Shown here one piece after another: positions 27,689-36,290 of a DNA stretch of 64,000 bases. Below the pieces are notes generated by a model. It ran no database searches and was not told the origin of the DNA. It saw only the letters and a program-made list of their open reading frames with translations. The position numbers and the translations under genes were made by a program. Origin of the DNA: Planctomycetota bacterium (GTDB lineage: Bacteria > Planctomycetota > Phycisphaerae > Phycisphaerales > UBA1924); NCBI GenBank assembly GCA_018242605.1, contig JAFEBP010000007.1, positions 1 through 64,000 on the forward strand, written 5' to 3'. Position 1 is the first letter of the stretch, and each line of letters begins with the position of its first letter.

Positions 27689-29356
27689 ATGCGATCCCTT
27701 CTTGACCTTTCAACTTCGCAGCCGATCGCCCACGCGATCCTCATCCTCAGCTTCGTGATCGTCGCCGGGCTCGTCCTGGGCACCGCCAAGGTCCGCGGCG
27801 TGCGACTTGGAAGCGCGGGCGTCTTGTTCTCCGGGATCATCTGCTCCCACTTCGGCGCCCGCATCGATCACGAACTCCTGGATTTCGTCAAGGAGTTCGG
27901 CCTTGTTCTGTTCGTCTTCATGATCGGCCTTCAACTAGGACCGAGCTTCTTCGGCGCCATCCGCAAGTTGGGCCTTCGCCTTAACCTGCTCGCGGCAGCG
28001 GTGGTGCTGCTCGGCTCGGGGCTCGCGGTGGTGCTCGGAAAAATCCTGCACCTGCCCGCGCCCGGTACTCTGGGCGTCCTCACGGGCGCCACCACCAACA
28101 CGCCCTCGATGGCCGCGGCGCAGCAGACCTACTCCTCGATCCAGGGCGGCGATGAAGCCACCAGCGTCGCGATGGGGTACGCCGTGGCCTATCCGCTGGG
28201 CATCATCGGCATCATCGCCTCGCTCGCGATCATCAGATCAGTCTTTCGCATCGACGCGCCGGCCGAAGCGGCGGCGCTCGCGGCCGCGCAGGCCGAGCCG
28301 ACCGTCGCCCTCGAACGAAGGGCATTGGTCGTCCTCAACGGCAATCTCGATGGCCTCTCGATCGCGGGCCTCCCCCACATCAAGGACTTCGGCGTGCAGA
28401 TCGCACGCCACCGCGCGGCGTCCGCGTCCGGCGTGACTGTCGCTCACGGCGGAACCGTTCTGCACGTGGGCGACCACATCTCCGTTGTCGGTCCCCCTGA
28501 AGAACTAGACGCCTTCGAGCGCCTGATCGGTCGGCGCACCGCGGACGATCTCACGGCCGCCCCGGGCGAGATCCGTCTGCGCCGCATCGTGGTCACGCGC
28601 AAGCGGGTCGTCGGCCGCAGGCTCGCGGATCTGCACTTGGGCCAACGGATGAACGTCAAGGTCACGCGCGTCATCCGATCGGGCGTCGAGATGGCCGCCT
28701 TCGGCGGGCTGGTGCTCCAGTTCGGGGACGTGCTGAGCCTGATCGGTGACGATGAGTCCCTCGCCCGCGCGGGCGAAGCGTTGGGCAACTCTCCCAAGGC
28801 CCTGGATGAGACTCACTTTATGCCCATCTTCCTGGGTATCGCCCTGGGAGTGATCGCGGGCGTTCTGCCGATCACCATACCCGGGCTCCCCGAGCCCGTG
28901 CGGCTGGGCCTGGCCGGCGGCCCGCTCATCCTGGCGATCATCCTCAGCCGCGTCGGCAACATCGGCCCGCTGGTGTGGTACGTGCCCCAAAGCGCCAAGC
29001 TGGCGTTCCGCGAACTGGGAATCACCCTCTTTCTCGCGTGCGTGGGTCTCAAGGCCGGGGAGAAGTTCGTCGCCACCGTGATGAGCGAGAACGGCGCGCT
29101 CTGGATCGCGCTCGCCGCGATCGTCGCGACGGTGCCGCCCATCGCGGTGGGCGTCTTTGCGCGAAGGGCGCTCCGCATGAACTACGCCACTTTGAGCGGA
29201 GTCCTCGCGGGCAGCATGACAGATCCGCCGGCCCTGGCCTTCGCCGGCGGCATGTGCAAGTCCGAGGCCCCCAGCCTGGCCTACGCCACGGTGTATCCGG
29301 TGACCATGATGATGCGGATCGTGCTCGTGCAGGTGCTCATACTGGTCGTGCACTGA
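27689..29356 (+). CDS. AAE-family (AspT/YidE/YbjL-like) transporter with two RCK_C domains
   Basis: 555 residues. Two blocks of ~5 hydrophobic helices (residues ~10-185 and ~375-555) flank a soluble centre. Each block has the family motif: GATTNTPSMAAAQ in the first and LAGSMTDPPALAFA in the second. The centre holds two TrkA-C/RCK_C modules (RALVVLNGNLDGLSIAGLP ... VGDHISVVG and RIVVTRKRVVGRRLADL ... FGDVLSLIG). The family includes the aspartate:alanine exchanger AspT, while most members have unknown substrates. Length fits. The ATG at 27689 is supported by the hydrophobic start. Confidence 0.9.
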   Translation: MRSLLDLSTSQPIAHAILILSFVIVAGLVLGTAKVRGVRLGSAGVLFSGIICSHFGARIDHELLDFVKEFGLVLFVFMIGLQLGPSFFGAIRKLGLRLNLLAAAVVLLGSGLAVVLGKILHLPAPGTLGVLTGATTNTPSMAAAQQTYSSIQGGDEATSVAMGYAVAYPLGIIGIIASLAIIRSVFRIDAPAEAAALAAAQAEPTVALERRALVVLNGNLDGLSIAGLPHIKDFGVQIARHRAASASGVTVAHGGTVLHVGDHISVVGPPEELDAFERLIGRRTADDLTAAPGEIRLRRIVVTRKRVVGRRLADLHLGQRMNVKVTRVIRSGVEMAAFGGLVLQFGDVLSLIGDDESLARAGEALGNSPKALDETHFMPIFLGIALGVIAGVLPITIPGLPEPVRLGLAGGPLILAIILSRVGNIGPLVWYVPQSAKLAFRELGITLFLACVGLKAGEKFVATVMSENGALWIALAAIVATVPPIAVGVFARRALRMNYATLSGVLAGSMTDPPALAFAGGMCKSEAPSLAYATVYPVTMMMRIVLVQVLILVVH

Positions 29357-29393
29357 GCCGGAGGCGAAAAGACCCGTTCCCCATCACCTACCC

Positions 29394-30197
29394 TTGCTCG
29401 TGATCCGTCTGCACCGCACAGTTCGCTTCGCCGTCGGCAAAGACGGTGATCCGGAATCCCCCAACGGGTTCGCCGGCCGCCCGGCGTTCCAGGGGCTTGA
29501 TCGGCACTACGAACTGTTCATCACCTGCCGGGGCGAAATCGATCCCGTCGCCTCCTACCTCATCGACATCAAGGAGATTGACCGGGCCGCCCACGCGTCG
29601 GTCATACCGGCCATCCGGCACGCCGCCCTGACAGACGATCAGACCCCGCCTTGCCGCGTGCTGCACAGCGCATTCTCCGCCCTCAACGCGGCCCTCGCGG
29701 GCCGGGTGGAATCGGTGCGCTGGAATCTCTCGCCGTACTACTCCATGGAGATTCACGTGAACCACCCCACCACCGCCCTGCTCCGCCAGCGGTTCGACTT
29801 CGCCGCGTCGCACCGCCTGCACGTTCCCTCGCTGAGCGATGATGAAAACCGCAGGCTCTTCGGAAAGTGCAACAACAAGAACGGGCATGGCCATAACTAC
29901 CAGTTCGAGGCCTGCGTACGGGTTGACATCGACCGGGACGGCCGCCACGCCTTTACGCTCCGCACGCTCGAAGACATCGCTCAGCGCACGCTCATCGAGC
30001 GTTTCGACCACAAACACCTCAACGAAGACACCTTGGAGTTCGCCCACCCCGGCGGAGTCATGCCCAGCGTCGAGAATATCGCGCAGGTCTTCTACCGCCT
30101 TCTGTCCGGCGCGATCGCGGCGGAAACCCAAGGGGCCAGTCTCGCGACCATCACCGTATGGGAAACCGACCGAACCAGCGCCACCTACCCCGCCTGA
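29394..30197 (+). CDS. Tandem PTPS-fold protein (QueD/6-pyruvoyltetrahydropterin synthase family)
   Basis: 267 residues. The C-terminal half is a recognisable PTPS/QueD domain: Zn ligands in FDFAASHRL and NGHGHNYQFE, then FDHKHLNED and VENIAQVF, and a closing ITVWETDRTSATY. The N-terminal half looks like a second, degenerate copy: RHYELFITCRGEIDPVASYL and DIKEIDR match the middle strands, but the His ligands are missing (RFAVG where FSAxH is expected). The enzyme would act on dihydroneopterin triphosphate, either for 6-carboxytetrahydropterin (queuosine) or a pterin; no other pathway gene is nearby. Starts TTG 29394 and GTG 29400 are both possible. Confidence 0.85.
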   Translation: MLVIRLHRTVRFAVGKDGDPESPNGFAGRPAFQGLDRHYELFITCRGEIDPVASYLIDIKEIDRAAHASVIPAIRHAALTDDQTPPCRVLHSAFSALNAALAGRVESVRWNLSPYYSMEIHVNHPTTALLRQRFDFAASHRLHVPSLSDDENRRLFGKCNNKNGHGHNYQFEACVRVDIDRDGRHAFTLRTLEDIAQRTLIERFDHKHLNEDTLEFAHPGGVMPSVENIAQVFYRLLSGAIAAETQGASLATITVWETDRTSATYPA

Positions 30198-30214
30198 TTG
30201 GAATCCTCGGCGTT

Positions 30215-30595
30215 TTACCGCACGTACCGGCGATAGCCCGAATCGACAGTTCCCTGCGTTCGACGAAGGAACGTCACCGTCTCGGGCGTGCGTGAGATCG
30301 TGTACGTCCGGATTTGCCACACGTCCAACGTCGGCGGCCCTTCCCATGAATCCGCCGCGAAAAGTGTGTCCGGCTCGCGGGCGCCTAACTGCGCATCCTT
30401 GCGAGATTGCTCCCAGCCGTCGGAAACTCCGGCCATGCGAACTTCCGGGCTTGTGAATACCCCCGCGTCCGACGACTCCTCACCAGCCATGGGGGCGGCG
30501 AGGGCTGAGACGTGTCGCGCCGGTTTGGTCGATTCGCAGCCGAAGCCAAAGAGCGCCGCCGCGACCAGCAGGGTTGAAAGGCAGCAAGTCTTCAC
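30215..30595 (-). CDS. Putative small lipoprotein
   Basis: 126 residues, no family recognised. The start (MKTCCLSTLLVAAALFGFGC then ES) looks like a lipoprotein signal with Cys at 20, although the GFGC lipobox is only an approximate match. The mature part is hydrophilic. It contains GPPTLDVWQIRTYTISRTPETVTFLRR-type sequence near the end and no repeats or catalytic motif. The start codon is GTG at 30595. Adjacent to the PTPS gene in convergent orientation, with 17 bp between. Expected in the periplasm. Confidence 0.6.
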   Translation of the reverse strand: MKTCCLSTLLVAAALFGFGCESTKPARHVSALAAPMAGEESSDAGVFTSPEVRMAGVSDGWEQSRKDAQLGAREPDTLFAADSWEGPPTLDVWQIRTYTISRTPETVTFLRRTQGTVDSGYRRYVR

Positions 30596-30751
30596 ACCTG
30601 TTCATGGTACAGGATCGCGGCCCAAACCACAAGCCCCTTGAGGGAATTTGAGCCAAGGACCGAACGCGCAGTTGGGCGGCGCCGCGTGTGCAACGTGTTC
30701 GGGCGAACGGGAACGAGGTGAAGTTCCTGATAACAACCCGTCCGGCACCGG

Positions 30752-31732
30752 TCATTTCATGGGGCCGTTGCAGCCCACCAGCGAGTACGCCCGGTAGGTC
30801 CCATCCGGCAGTTTCACAGTTGCCGACTTGAGCGTGCTCAACGACTGCGGCTCGCCGCCCACCAACGCCGTGAGCTGCGCCTTGGCGGCTTTGAACGCCA
30901 TCTTCTGAGCCTCGCGGTCCGTCGCGGCTTCGGCCTTGGTGCCCACGGTCACCCGTCCGTTGCTCTCCGTCGCGGTCGTCACGAACCAGGACGGCGCGCT
31001 GGGGTCCCGCACCGCCGGAGTTTCGGGCGCTCTGGGCGCCGGTTCCGCCGGTGCCGGTTTGACCGGCGTGGAGCCGGGCGCGGCGACCACCGCCTGGCCC
31101 GCCGGAGCCTTGGGGTCGCTCAATGTTGCCTGCGGCGTCGCTTGCGAAGGCGCAGGAGTCGCCACCGCCGTCGCGGGCTTCGCGGCCGGTACGGCGCTGT
31201 CCAGCAGATCCACCGGAGGAATCGGCTCCAGAGATTTGCTCCCGTCGCCCAGCACCGCCCAGACCACATACGACCCTGTCGCAAGCCGGAGCCACGCCGC
31301 CCGCTCGATCTTCATCCCGCGCGGATCCATGCTCCGCGCGATCGCGACATTCCCCGCGCGAGAGACCGCGCCATCAAACGCCTCGGCCAGTTTGGGCGAG
31401 TTGAATGTGCCCGTGGCGCGTTTCTGATCCTCCACCGCCGTCGCCCACCAGACCGGACCGCGTGTCCGATCCGCGGATTCCAGGCGGACGCCCACGGTCC
31501 GCTGCAACGCCGCGGCCTCCCGCAGCCCCTGAGCCTTGAACTCGTCCGCCAGCGATGGAGATTGACTGTCAGGCCCCGATTCCTCGGCGATCTTGGCCGC
31601 CAGCGCACGCTGCGCCGGGGTCGCGGGCGCATCCGCGGCCGCGACTTCTTCGCCAGCCTCCTGCGTACCACTGCACCCGGTCAGCACCACGGCCCCGCAC
31701 ACCAGCACGCTCATCGCAGTTCGGTTTTTCAT
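30752..31732 (-). CDS. Lipoprotein of unknown function with Ala/Pro-rich linker
   Basis: 326 residues. A lipoprotein signal peptide is clear (MKNRTAMSVLVCGAVVLTGC, lipobox LTGC). An N-terminal domain includes VGVRLESADRTRGPVWWATAVEDQKRA and AGNVAIARSMDPRG. A Pro/Ala linker of about 80 residues follows. The C-terminal domain (ATDREAQKMAFKAAKAQLTALVGG ... GTYRAYSLVGC) has the Ala-spaced helix seen in LPP20/LpoB-like outer-membrane lipoproteins, but the match is not firm. It starts 8 nt after the nrdR stop, so the two genes are probably co-transcribed. The function is unknown. Confidence 0.75.
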   Translation of the reverse strand: MKNRTAMSVLVCGAVVLTGCSGTQEAGEEVAAADAPATPAQRALAAKIAEESGPDSQSPSLADEFKAQGLREAAALQRTVGVRLESADRTRGPVWWATAVEDQKRATGTFNSPKLAEAFDGAVSRAGNVAIARSMDPRGMKIERAAWLRLATGSYVVWAVLGDGSKSLEPIPPVDLLDSAVPAAKPATAVATPAPSQATPQATLSDPKAPAGQAVVAAPGSTPVKPAPAEPAPRAPETPAVRDPSAPSWFVTTATESNGRVTVGTKAEAATDREAQKMAFKAAKAQLTALVGGEPQSLSTLKSATVKLPDGTYRAYSLVGCNGPMK

Positions 31733-31740
31733 GGCACTTC

Positions 31741-32247
31741 TCACGTCTTCTTGGGTTCGGCGAACAGCGGTTGCTGGTTCTTGACATCGGGCGCTCGAGA
31801 AGCCAGTTCGTCGAGTTCGCGCCTCAGTTCATCCACGTTGCGGAACTGCCGGTGCTCGCTCGCATACCGGATGTACGCCACCTGGTCGAGTTCCCGGAGT
31901 TTCGACATCACGCGATCGCCGATCACGTGGCTGTCCACCTCGCGATCGAACTCGCGGTGCAGATCCTCCTCGATCTCGGTCACCATCCGCTCCTTGGCCT
32001 CCTCGGGAATCGGCCGCTTGCCGCACGCCGACTGCACCCCCCGCAGGATGTTGTCGCGATTGAACGGCACGTGCGTGCCATCCCGCTTCACCACCACCAG
32101 CCGCGCCGTCTGCTCCACGCGTTCATACGTCGTAAATCGCCGCGCACACACCACGCACTCGCGCCGACGCCGCACAACCTTGGCGCCGTCGCTCTCGCGG
32201 CTGTCGATCACCTTGTCGTTGTTCGCGTTGCAATAAGGACACAGCAC
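31741..32247 (-). CDS. nrdR: Transcriptional repressor NrdR
   Basis: 168 residues. An N-terminal zinc ribbon (MLCPYC and CVVC as Cys pairs, with DSRESDGAKVVRRRREC between) is followed by an ATP-cone domain (VVKRDGTHVPFNRDNILRGVQSACGKRPI). NrdR senses ATP/dATP and represses ribonucleotide reductase genes by binding NrdR boxes; no nrd gene or NrdR box was seen in the window. The C-terminal tail is 15 residues longer than usual. The start is GTG at 32247. The downstream lipoprotein gene is likely in the same transcript. Confidence 0.96.
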   Translation of the reverse strand: MLCPYCNANNDKVIDSRESDGAKVVRRRRECVVCARRFTTYERVEQTARLVVVKRDGTHVPFNRDNILRGVQSACGKRPIPEEAKERMVTEIEEDLHREFDREVDSHVIGDRVMSKLRELDQVAYIRYASEHRQFRNVDELRRELDELASRAPDVKNQQPLFAEPKKT

Positions 32248-32382
32248 GGGTTACCACCACTGGTTGGGGGTGCAGGGCCGAAGAACGCAAAGGATACCCA
32301 GCCCACCCGGGCCGGACCGGGGATTAAATCGGCCTCGGCGGCGCAGCGTGCCAACAATCTTCCCCCGAAGCGGCGATCGAAG

Positions 32383-32398
32383 CCAAAACTTCATCCGC
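32383..32398 (+). repeat. Isolated copy of the CCAAAACTTCATC motif
   Basis: Exact 13-bp core CCAAAACTTCATC followed by CGC, as in the array at 2875-3405. It ends about 20 nt before the start codon of the peptidoglycan amidase gene, so here too a copy lies directly upstream of a plus-strand gene. Confidence 0.85.
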
Positions 32399-32415
32399 GC
32401 GAGTCCCTCAATCCG

Positions 32416-33174
32416 ATGAGTAATGCCTTGAACGATCATCTGTCAAGACGAGTGGTGCTCCAAGGGGGCTTGATGGCGACCGCCGCGGCGTGGCTGTCCG
32501 GCTGTCAGTCATCCATCCGGGCGGGTGACATTCCCGGCCCGGTCTGGCCCCATGAGGGCGACCCCGGGGCCCCGGCCCCGCTCCCGCCCTTCCCGAGCAA
32601 CCCGCCCGCCACCGTCACGCGTCCGCCCACCGGAGTCGACGTGGCCCCGCTGGGCAACGTGATTCCCCGTCGCGCCTGGACCAACGCTGGCATCATCAGC
32701 TCGCGGGCGTACGAGATGAACGGGATCAACCGCCTGACTGTGCACCACGAAGGCAACACCTTCACCGGCAGCGCGGACCAGGCTTCGATCGCCCGCAAGT
32801 TGGCCAATATCCGCCAGGGGCATATCAACCGCCGCCCCGAACCCTTCGCCGACATCGGGTACCACTACATCATCGACCCCGCCGGCCGCATCTGGGAGGG
32901 CCGCCCCCTCAAATGGCAGGGCGCGCACGTCGAGAAGAACAACGAGCACAACCTGGGCGTCATGCTCATGGGCAACTTCGACGAGCAGCGGCCTACGACG
33001 GCCCAGCTCCGCTCGCTCGAATCGTTCGTGGTCGCTCAGATGCGGTTGTACAACATCTCGGTCAACCGCCTGTACACGCACCGCGAGCTCAAGGCCACAG
33101 CCTGCCCGGGACGCAACCTGCAGTCCTGGATGCTCGCCGCCCGCTCCCCGGCCGGCACCTTCGCACGGGCCTGA
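32416..33174 (+). CDS. N-acetylmuramoyl-L-alanine amidase (PGRP/Amidase_2), Tat lipoprotein
   Basis: 252 residues. The N-terminus SRRVVLQGGLMATAAAWLSGC combines a twin-arginine-like motif with a lipobox (LSGC), so export as a lipoprotein is likely. A Pro-rich spacer follows to ~residue 75. The Amidase_2 domain begins IPRRAWTNAG. Zn ligands are recognisable: His in TVHHEGN, then His and Cys in YTHRELKATACPG; Tyr in GYHYIIDPAG is the usual catalytic helper. The enzyme cleaves the amide bond between MurNAc and the stem peptide. ATG at 32416; a copy of the CCAAAACTTCATC motif lies just upstream. Confidence 0.92.
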   Translation: MSNALNDHLSRRVVLQGGLMATAAAWLSGCQSSIRAGDIPGPVWPHEGDPGAPAPLPPFPSNPPATVTRPPTGVDVAPLGNVIPRRAWTNAGIISSRAYEMNGINRLTVHHEGNTFTGSADQASIARKLANIRQGHINRRPEPFADIGYHYIIDPAGRIWEGRPLKWQGAHVEKNNEHNLGVMLMGNFDEQRPTTAQLRSLESFVVAQMRLYNISVNRLYTHRELKATACPGRNLQSWMLAARSPAGTFARA

Positions 33175-33257
33175 TCCGGCTGTCGACCGCACCCCGATCA
33201 TCACTGGACCCACCCGTCCGACCTCCCTATCATCTCGACCCCGCATGGAGTATCGCG

Positions 33258-33497
33258 ATGAAGACCGGCATTCACCCCAAGTATTTCCCTAACTGCAAAG
33301 TCTACCACAACGGCCAGGTCGTCATGACCGTCGGTGCCACCGTGCCGGAGATGCACGTCGAAGTGTGGTCGGGCTCTCACCCGTTCTTCACCGGCAAGCA
33401 GACCTTTGTCGACTCCGCCGGCCGCGTCGAGAAGTTCCAGCGCAAGTACGCCGGCAACTACTTCTCCAAGGCCGCCCCGGCCGCCAAGAAGGCCTGA
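33258..33497 (+). CDS. rpmE: 50S ribosomal protein L31
   Basis: 79 residues. Starts MKTGIHPKYFPNCKVYHNGQ and continues VEVWSGSHPFFTGKQTFVDSAGRVEKFQRKY, the L31 signature. Of the zinc Cys set only Cys13 is seen (no CxxC pair), so it is the zinc-free (C-minus) form. The Lys/Ala tail is normal. ATG at 33258 has GGAG 10 nt upstream. A strong terminator follows. Confidence 0.96.
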   Translation: MKTGIHPKYFPNCKVYHNGQVVMTVGATVPEMHVEVWSGSHPFFTGKQTFVDSAGRVEKFQRKYAGNYFSKAAPAAKKA

Positions 33498-33531
33498 ACG
33501 CCACCAAGAGCCACAACCAAGAGCCACAACG

Positions 33532-33569
33532 AAAAACGGATCGCCGTCGGCGATCCGATTTCTTTTTTG
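33532..33569. terminator. Bidirectional terminator between rpmE and the HD-like gene
   Basis: Hairpin CGGATCGCCG-T-CGGCGATCCG (33537-33557), an almost perfect palindrome. On the plus strand it is followed by ATTTCTTTTTT; on the minus strand by five U (33536-33532). It serves rpmE and probably also the minus-strand gene ending at 33593. Just upstream is a 13-bp direct repeat, CCAAGAGCCACAA twice. Confidence 0.9.
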
Positions 33570-33592
33570 CTTCCCGTGGGCCCAACGCCACG

Positions 33593-34171
33593 TTACCCAG
33601 CTTTCTTGCCGAGCACCTTCGCGATATCAAAGTCGATGAAGTCCGCGTGGTGGAAGATCCACGACTCGATCGTCCGCTCCACTTTGTCACCTTCGTGGCT
33701 GTGGGTCGCGACGATGTGCATCACCTGCGGCGGGATGCCGTGCTTGTAGCACAGAGCCACGCCGCTGAAAGGGTGCCGGAGCATCTCGCCGTAGAACCCC
33801 TTCACGACCGCGCCCGATTGGTTCTTGTCGAACTCGAGCATTTTGCCCACGTCGGCCAATAGCGACCCGGCGATGAGGTAGTCCAGATTCACCGGGATGC
33901 GAGCACCGAAGACTTCGTTGAGCACCTTCGTGATCGCGATGCACTGCTTGCAGCACGAGTTGAGGTGCTCGACGAACCGCAGATCGATCTTCCCCGCGAG
34001 CAGGGTGAACGGGATGGCGCGGATCTCGTCGAACGTCCACCCCTTGCCGCCGCAGCCGCTCGTCAGCGCTTCGTCCCACACCGCCGCGACCTTGTCGCGC
34101 AGCGCCGCATCGGTGATATCCATCAGGTTCGGAAAAAGCTGCGCAATGTCTTTGGTGGTGTACTTGGCCAT
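33593..34171 (-). CDS. HD-domain-like protein with altered HD motif
   Basis: 192 residues. The sequence resembles HD phosphohydrolases: RFVEHLNSCC, then AGSLLADVGKMLEF where the family has LLHDxGK, then RHPFSGVAL, IVATHSHEGDK and FHHADFID. The His of the HD pair is replaced by Ala, so metal binding and catalysis may be lost or changed. No other domain is attached. Start ATG 34171; it follows the FHA-GAF-PP2C gene on the same strand with a 13-bp gap and could share its transcript, hence a signalling role is possible (inference). Confidence 0.75.
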   Translation of the reverse strand: MAKYTTKDIAQLFPNLMDITDAALRDKVAAVWDEALTSGCGGKGWTFDEIRAIPFTLLAGKIDLRFVEHLNSCCKQCIAITKVLNEVFGARIPVNLDYLIAGSLLADVGKMLEFDKNQSGAVVKGFYGEMLRHPFSGVALCYKHGIPPQVMHIVATHSHEGDKVERTIESWIFHHADFIDFDIAKVLGKKAG

Positions 34172-34184
34172 GCCGGAGTGTAGA

Positions 34185-35801
34185 TCATTCCCCGCGCACG
34201 GCAACGATCGCCGCGGTGGCGTCGTCGTCCAGGCTCGGCCGGCCGGCGAACGCCTCCAGGTGCGTGAAGATCCTCGCGGCCTCGGAAGCCAGCTCAGAAC
34301 CATCGCACGCCGCGCGGATGCGTGCCACTCCGAACTGATCCGCGTTTGGATCCCGTTGCTCCGCCACCCCGTCGCTGAACAGCACCACCCGCGCTCCCAC
34401 CGGCAGTTGCAGCCGTCGTTCGGGGAAAGGGCTCTGATCGTCGATTCCCACCGGCACTCCGCACGCCCCCGCGTCTTCTCCCACACTCCCGTCCGGCATC
34501 CGCACGAACCAATGCCCGTGCCCCGCATCGATGTACCGCAGGGTGCCATCGGATTCGAACACTCCTACCCACAACGACGCGAACCGGCCGGAAAGCGCGT
34601 ACGAGCACAGGTACATGTTCAGCCCGGCCACCGCCGCTTCCAGGCTCCCGGTCGTCCGCAGCAGGGCCGACAGGTGCGCCTGCGTCAGCGCCATGAGCAT
34701 GCCCGATCCTGCCCCGTGCCCCGCCACGTCTCCCAGGCACACCGCCACACGCCCCGCGCCCAGGTCGATGATGTCGAAGAAGTCGCCCGCCACAAACACG
34801 CCCGGACGCGACACCACCGCGTATTCGACGCACCCGGTCCGCCCCACCGGCGAGGGCATCACCGTTTGCTGCACCTCGCGGGCCGCGTCCAACTCCGCCG
34901 TCAGTTCGCTCTGCCGCCGCTCCAACTCAGCCCGCTGCAGATTTCCCCACGCCATCATGAGCACGCTCGCCACCGCCTCGCAGAACTCCGCCGCGTCCCG
35001 CTCCACGCCTTGCTCGCTGGCCCTCGCATCCAGGTAGATAAACACCGCCGCGGTGCCCCCGATCATCACCGGCACGCACACGGCCGAGTGAATCTCCATC
35101 TCGCAGATGCTGTTGCTCGATACCTGCCCCTGCATTTCCGACAGAACGCACGACTGCCCCGCCGCGGCGGCCTGGATCAAAGATCGGCTGAACGTGTTCG
35201 GCGCCCCGCTCGCGTTCCTGGTCTGCCGGGAACCCAGCACCTTCACCTCCGCCGCGTCGCGCTCCAGACACAGCACCGCGGCACGCGCATAGCCGGTTCC
35301 CTGCAACACCGCATCCAGCACGGCGTTGATGATTGAAGGCTTGTCGCTGGTTCCGCCGAGCTTTGAGATGCACTGCGTGAGCAACCTCAGCCGCTTGCCC
35401 GCCAGCGTTGTGTGCCCTTCGCTTGAGATCTTGCTGATCCGCTGGTGCGGCGCTGCGGCGTCGTCCACGGTTCCCATCCCCGCAGGCGCGTCCTCACCGA
35501 TGCACACGCGGAACGTCCAGGCGCTGATGCGGGCCAGATCGCCCTCGGAGACCGGCACCGGCTCGTGCGGCACCAGTTTCACGCCGTTGATGAACGTGCC
35601 CCCGCTGCTGGCCTGGTCGGTGATGAACCACTGACCGCCGCGTGAACTCACGAGCGCGTGCCGCCGAGACACGCCCTCGTGCATCAAGCAGATATCGCAG
35701 TGCGGCAGCCGCCCGATCATCGCCGTGTCACCCGGGCGCACGAAGTACGCCCCCATCTGGGGTCCGATGAGCGATCGAAGTGTGAGCGGAAGATCGGGCA
35801 T
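34185..35801 (-). CDS. FHA-GAF-PP2C (SpoIIE/RsbU-type) phosphatase
   Basis: 538 residues. FHA domain at ~10-100 (MIGRLPHCDICL, GVSRRHALV, SSGGTFINGVKL) for phospho-threonine binding. A GAF domain at ~130-300 (GYARAAVLCLER ... HSAVCVPVMIGGTAAVFIYLD). Then an amphipathic helix (ELTAELDAAREVQQTVMPSP), the linker typical of RsbU proteins. The PP2C phosphatase is at ~320-538, with metal-binding Asp in VAGDFFD and CLGDVAGHG, and LFSDGVAE and DDDATAAIV. It should dephosphorylate an anti-anti-sigma-type partner; none is in the window. FHA suggests input from a Ser/Thr kinase such as the one at 18286-19740 (inference). Confidence 0.93.
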   Translation of the reverse strand: MPDLPLTLRSLIGPQMGAYFVRPGDTAMIGRLPHCDICLMHEGVSRRHALVSSRGGQWFITDQASSGGTFINGVKLVPHEPVPVSEGDLARISAWTFRVCIGEDAPAGMGTVDDAAAPHQRISKISSEGHTTLAGKRLRLLTQCISKLGGTSDKPSIINAVLDAVLQGTGYARAAVLCLERDAAEVKVLGSRQTRNASGAPNTFSRSLIQAAAAGQSCVLSEMQGQVSSNSICEMEIHSAVCVPVMIGGTAAVFIYLDARASEQGVERDAAEFCEAVASVLMMAWGNLQRAELERRQSELTAELDAAREVQQTVMPSPVGRTGCVEYAVVSRPGVFVAGDFFDIIDLGAGRVAVCLGDVAGHGAGSGMLMALTQAHLSALLRTTGSLEAAVAGLNMYLCSYALSGRFASLWVGVFESDGTLRYIDAGHGHWFVRMPDGSVGEDAGACGVPVGIDDQSPFPERRLQLPVGARVVLFSDGVAEQRDPNADQFGVARIRAACDGSELASEAARIFTHLEAFAGRPSLDDDATAAIVAVRGE

Positions 35802-35912
35802 GGCGGAAGACCAACGAGAAACGCACCGGCCCCGCGTCAACGCGGCGGGAACTCCGGGACTCTGACGACTCGGCTCGGCGGTCCTTGCGCGTCACTGTAT
35901 GTGAACCGTTCG

Positions 35913-36287
35913 TTACTGGCCAAGCACCCGGGTCTTGAGTTCTTTCCCGCTGAGCACCAGGGCTTCGCCGTCCATCGAGATCTCGATCGGCCCCTCCTGG
36001 GAGTCGATCGCCCACGAAACCGGCGCCGGGCGCGTGTCCCCGCCGGGCCAGATATCGAGCCGCGCCCCGGGGACATACGGCACCTGCCCCTGCGCACCTT
36101 GGGCGAGCGTCAACCGATGAACGTCGCCGCCGGCCGGCGTGACAGCCAGCGTCATCGTCTGCGCGGCAAGGTTGTGGAAAGTCACCGTGGTCGGCGCCGC
36201 CTTGGGACCGAACCTGTACACAGCCACCGTCGCCGCCGCGGCCAGAATCACAACAGCCAGCGCGAGTTGGAGCGGGCCCTTGGACAT
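35913..36287 (-). CDS. Membrane-anchored hypothetical protein downstream of nuoD
   Basis: 124 residues, unrecognised. One N-terminal transmembrane helix (LQLALAVVILAAAATVAVY) is followed by a compact beta-rich domain (TTVTFHNLAAQTMTLAVTPAGGD ... ARLDIWPGGDTRP ... GPIEISMDGEALVL). The start codon is 3 nt after the nuoD stop, which implies co-translation. No cysteines and no catalytic motif. Probably periplasmic-facing; whether it relates to the respiratory complex is unknown. Confidence 0.7.
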   Translation of the reverse strand: MSKGPLQLALAVVILAAAATVAVYRFGPKAAPTTVTFHNLAAQTMTLAVTPAGGDVHRLTLAQGAQGQVPYVPGARLDIWPGGDTRPAPVSWAIDSQEGPIEISMDGEALVLSGKELKTRVLGQ

Positions 36288-36290
36288 GCG

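Noticed and set aside
31142..32236. Plus-strand long open frames over the lipoprotein and nrdR genes
   Set aside because: They are antisense to two well-supported genes and give Arg/Pro/His-rich translations typical of shadow frames.
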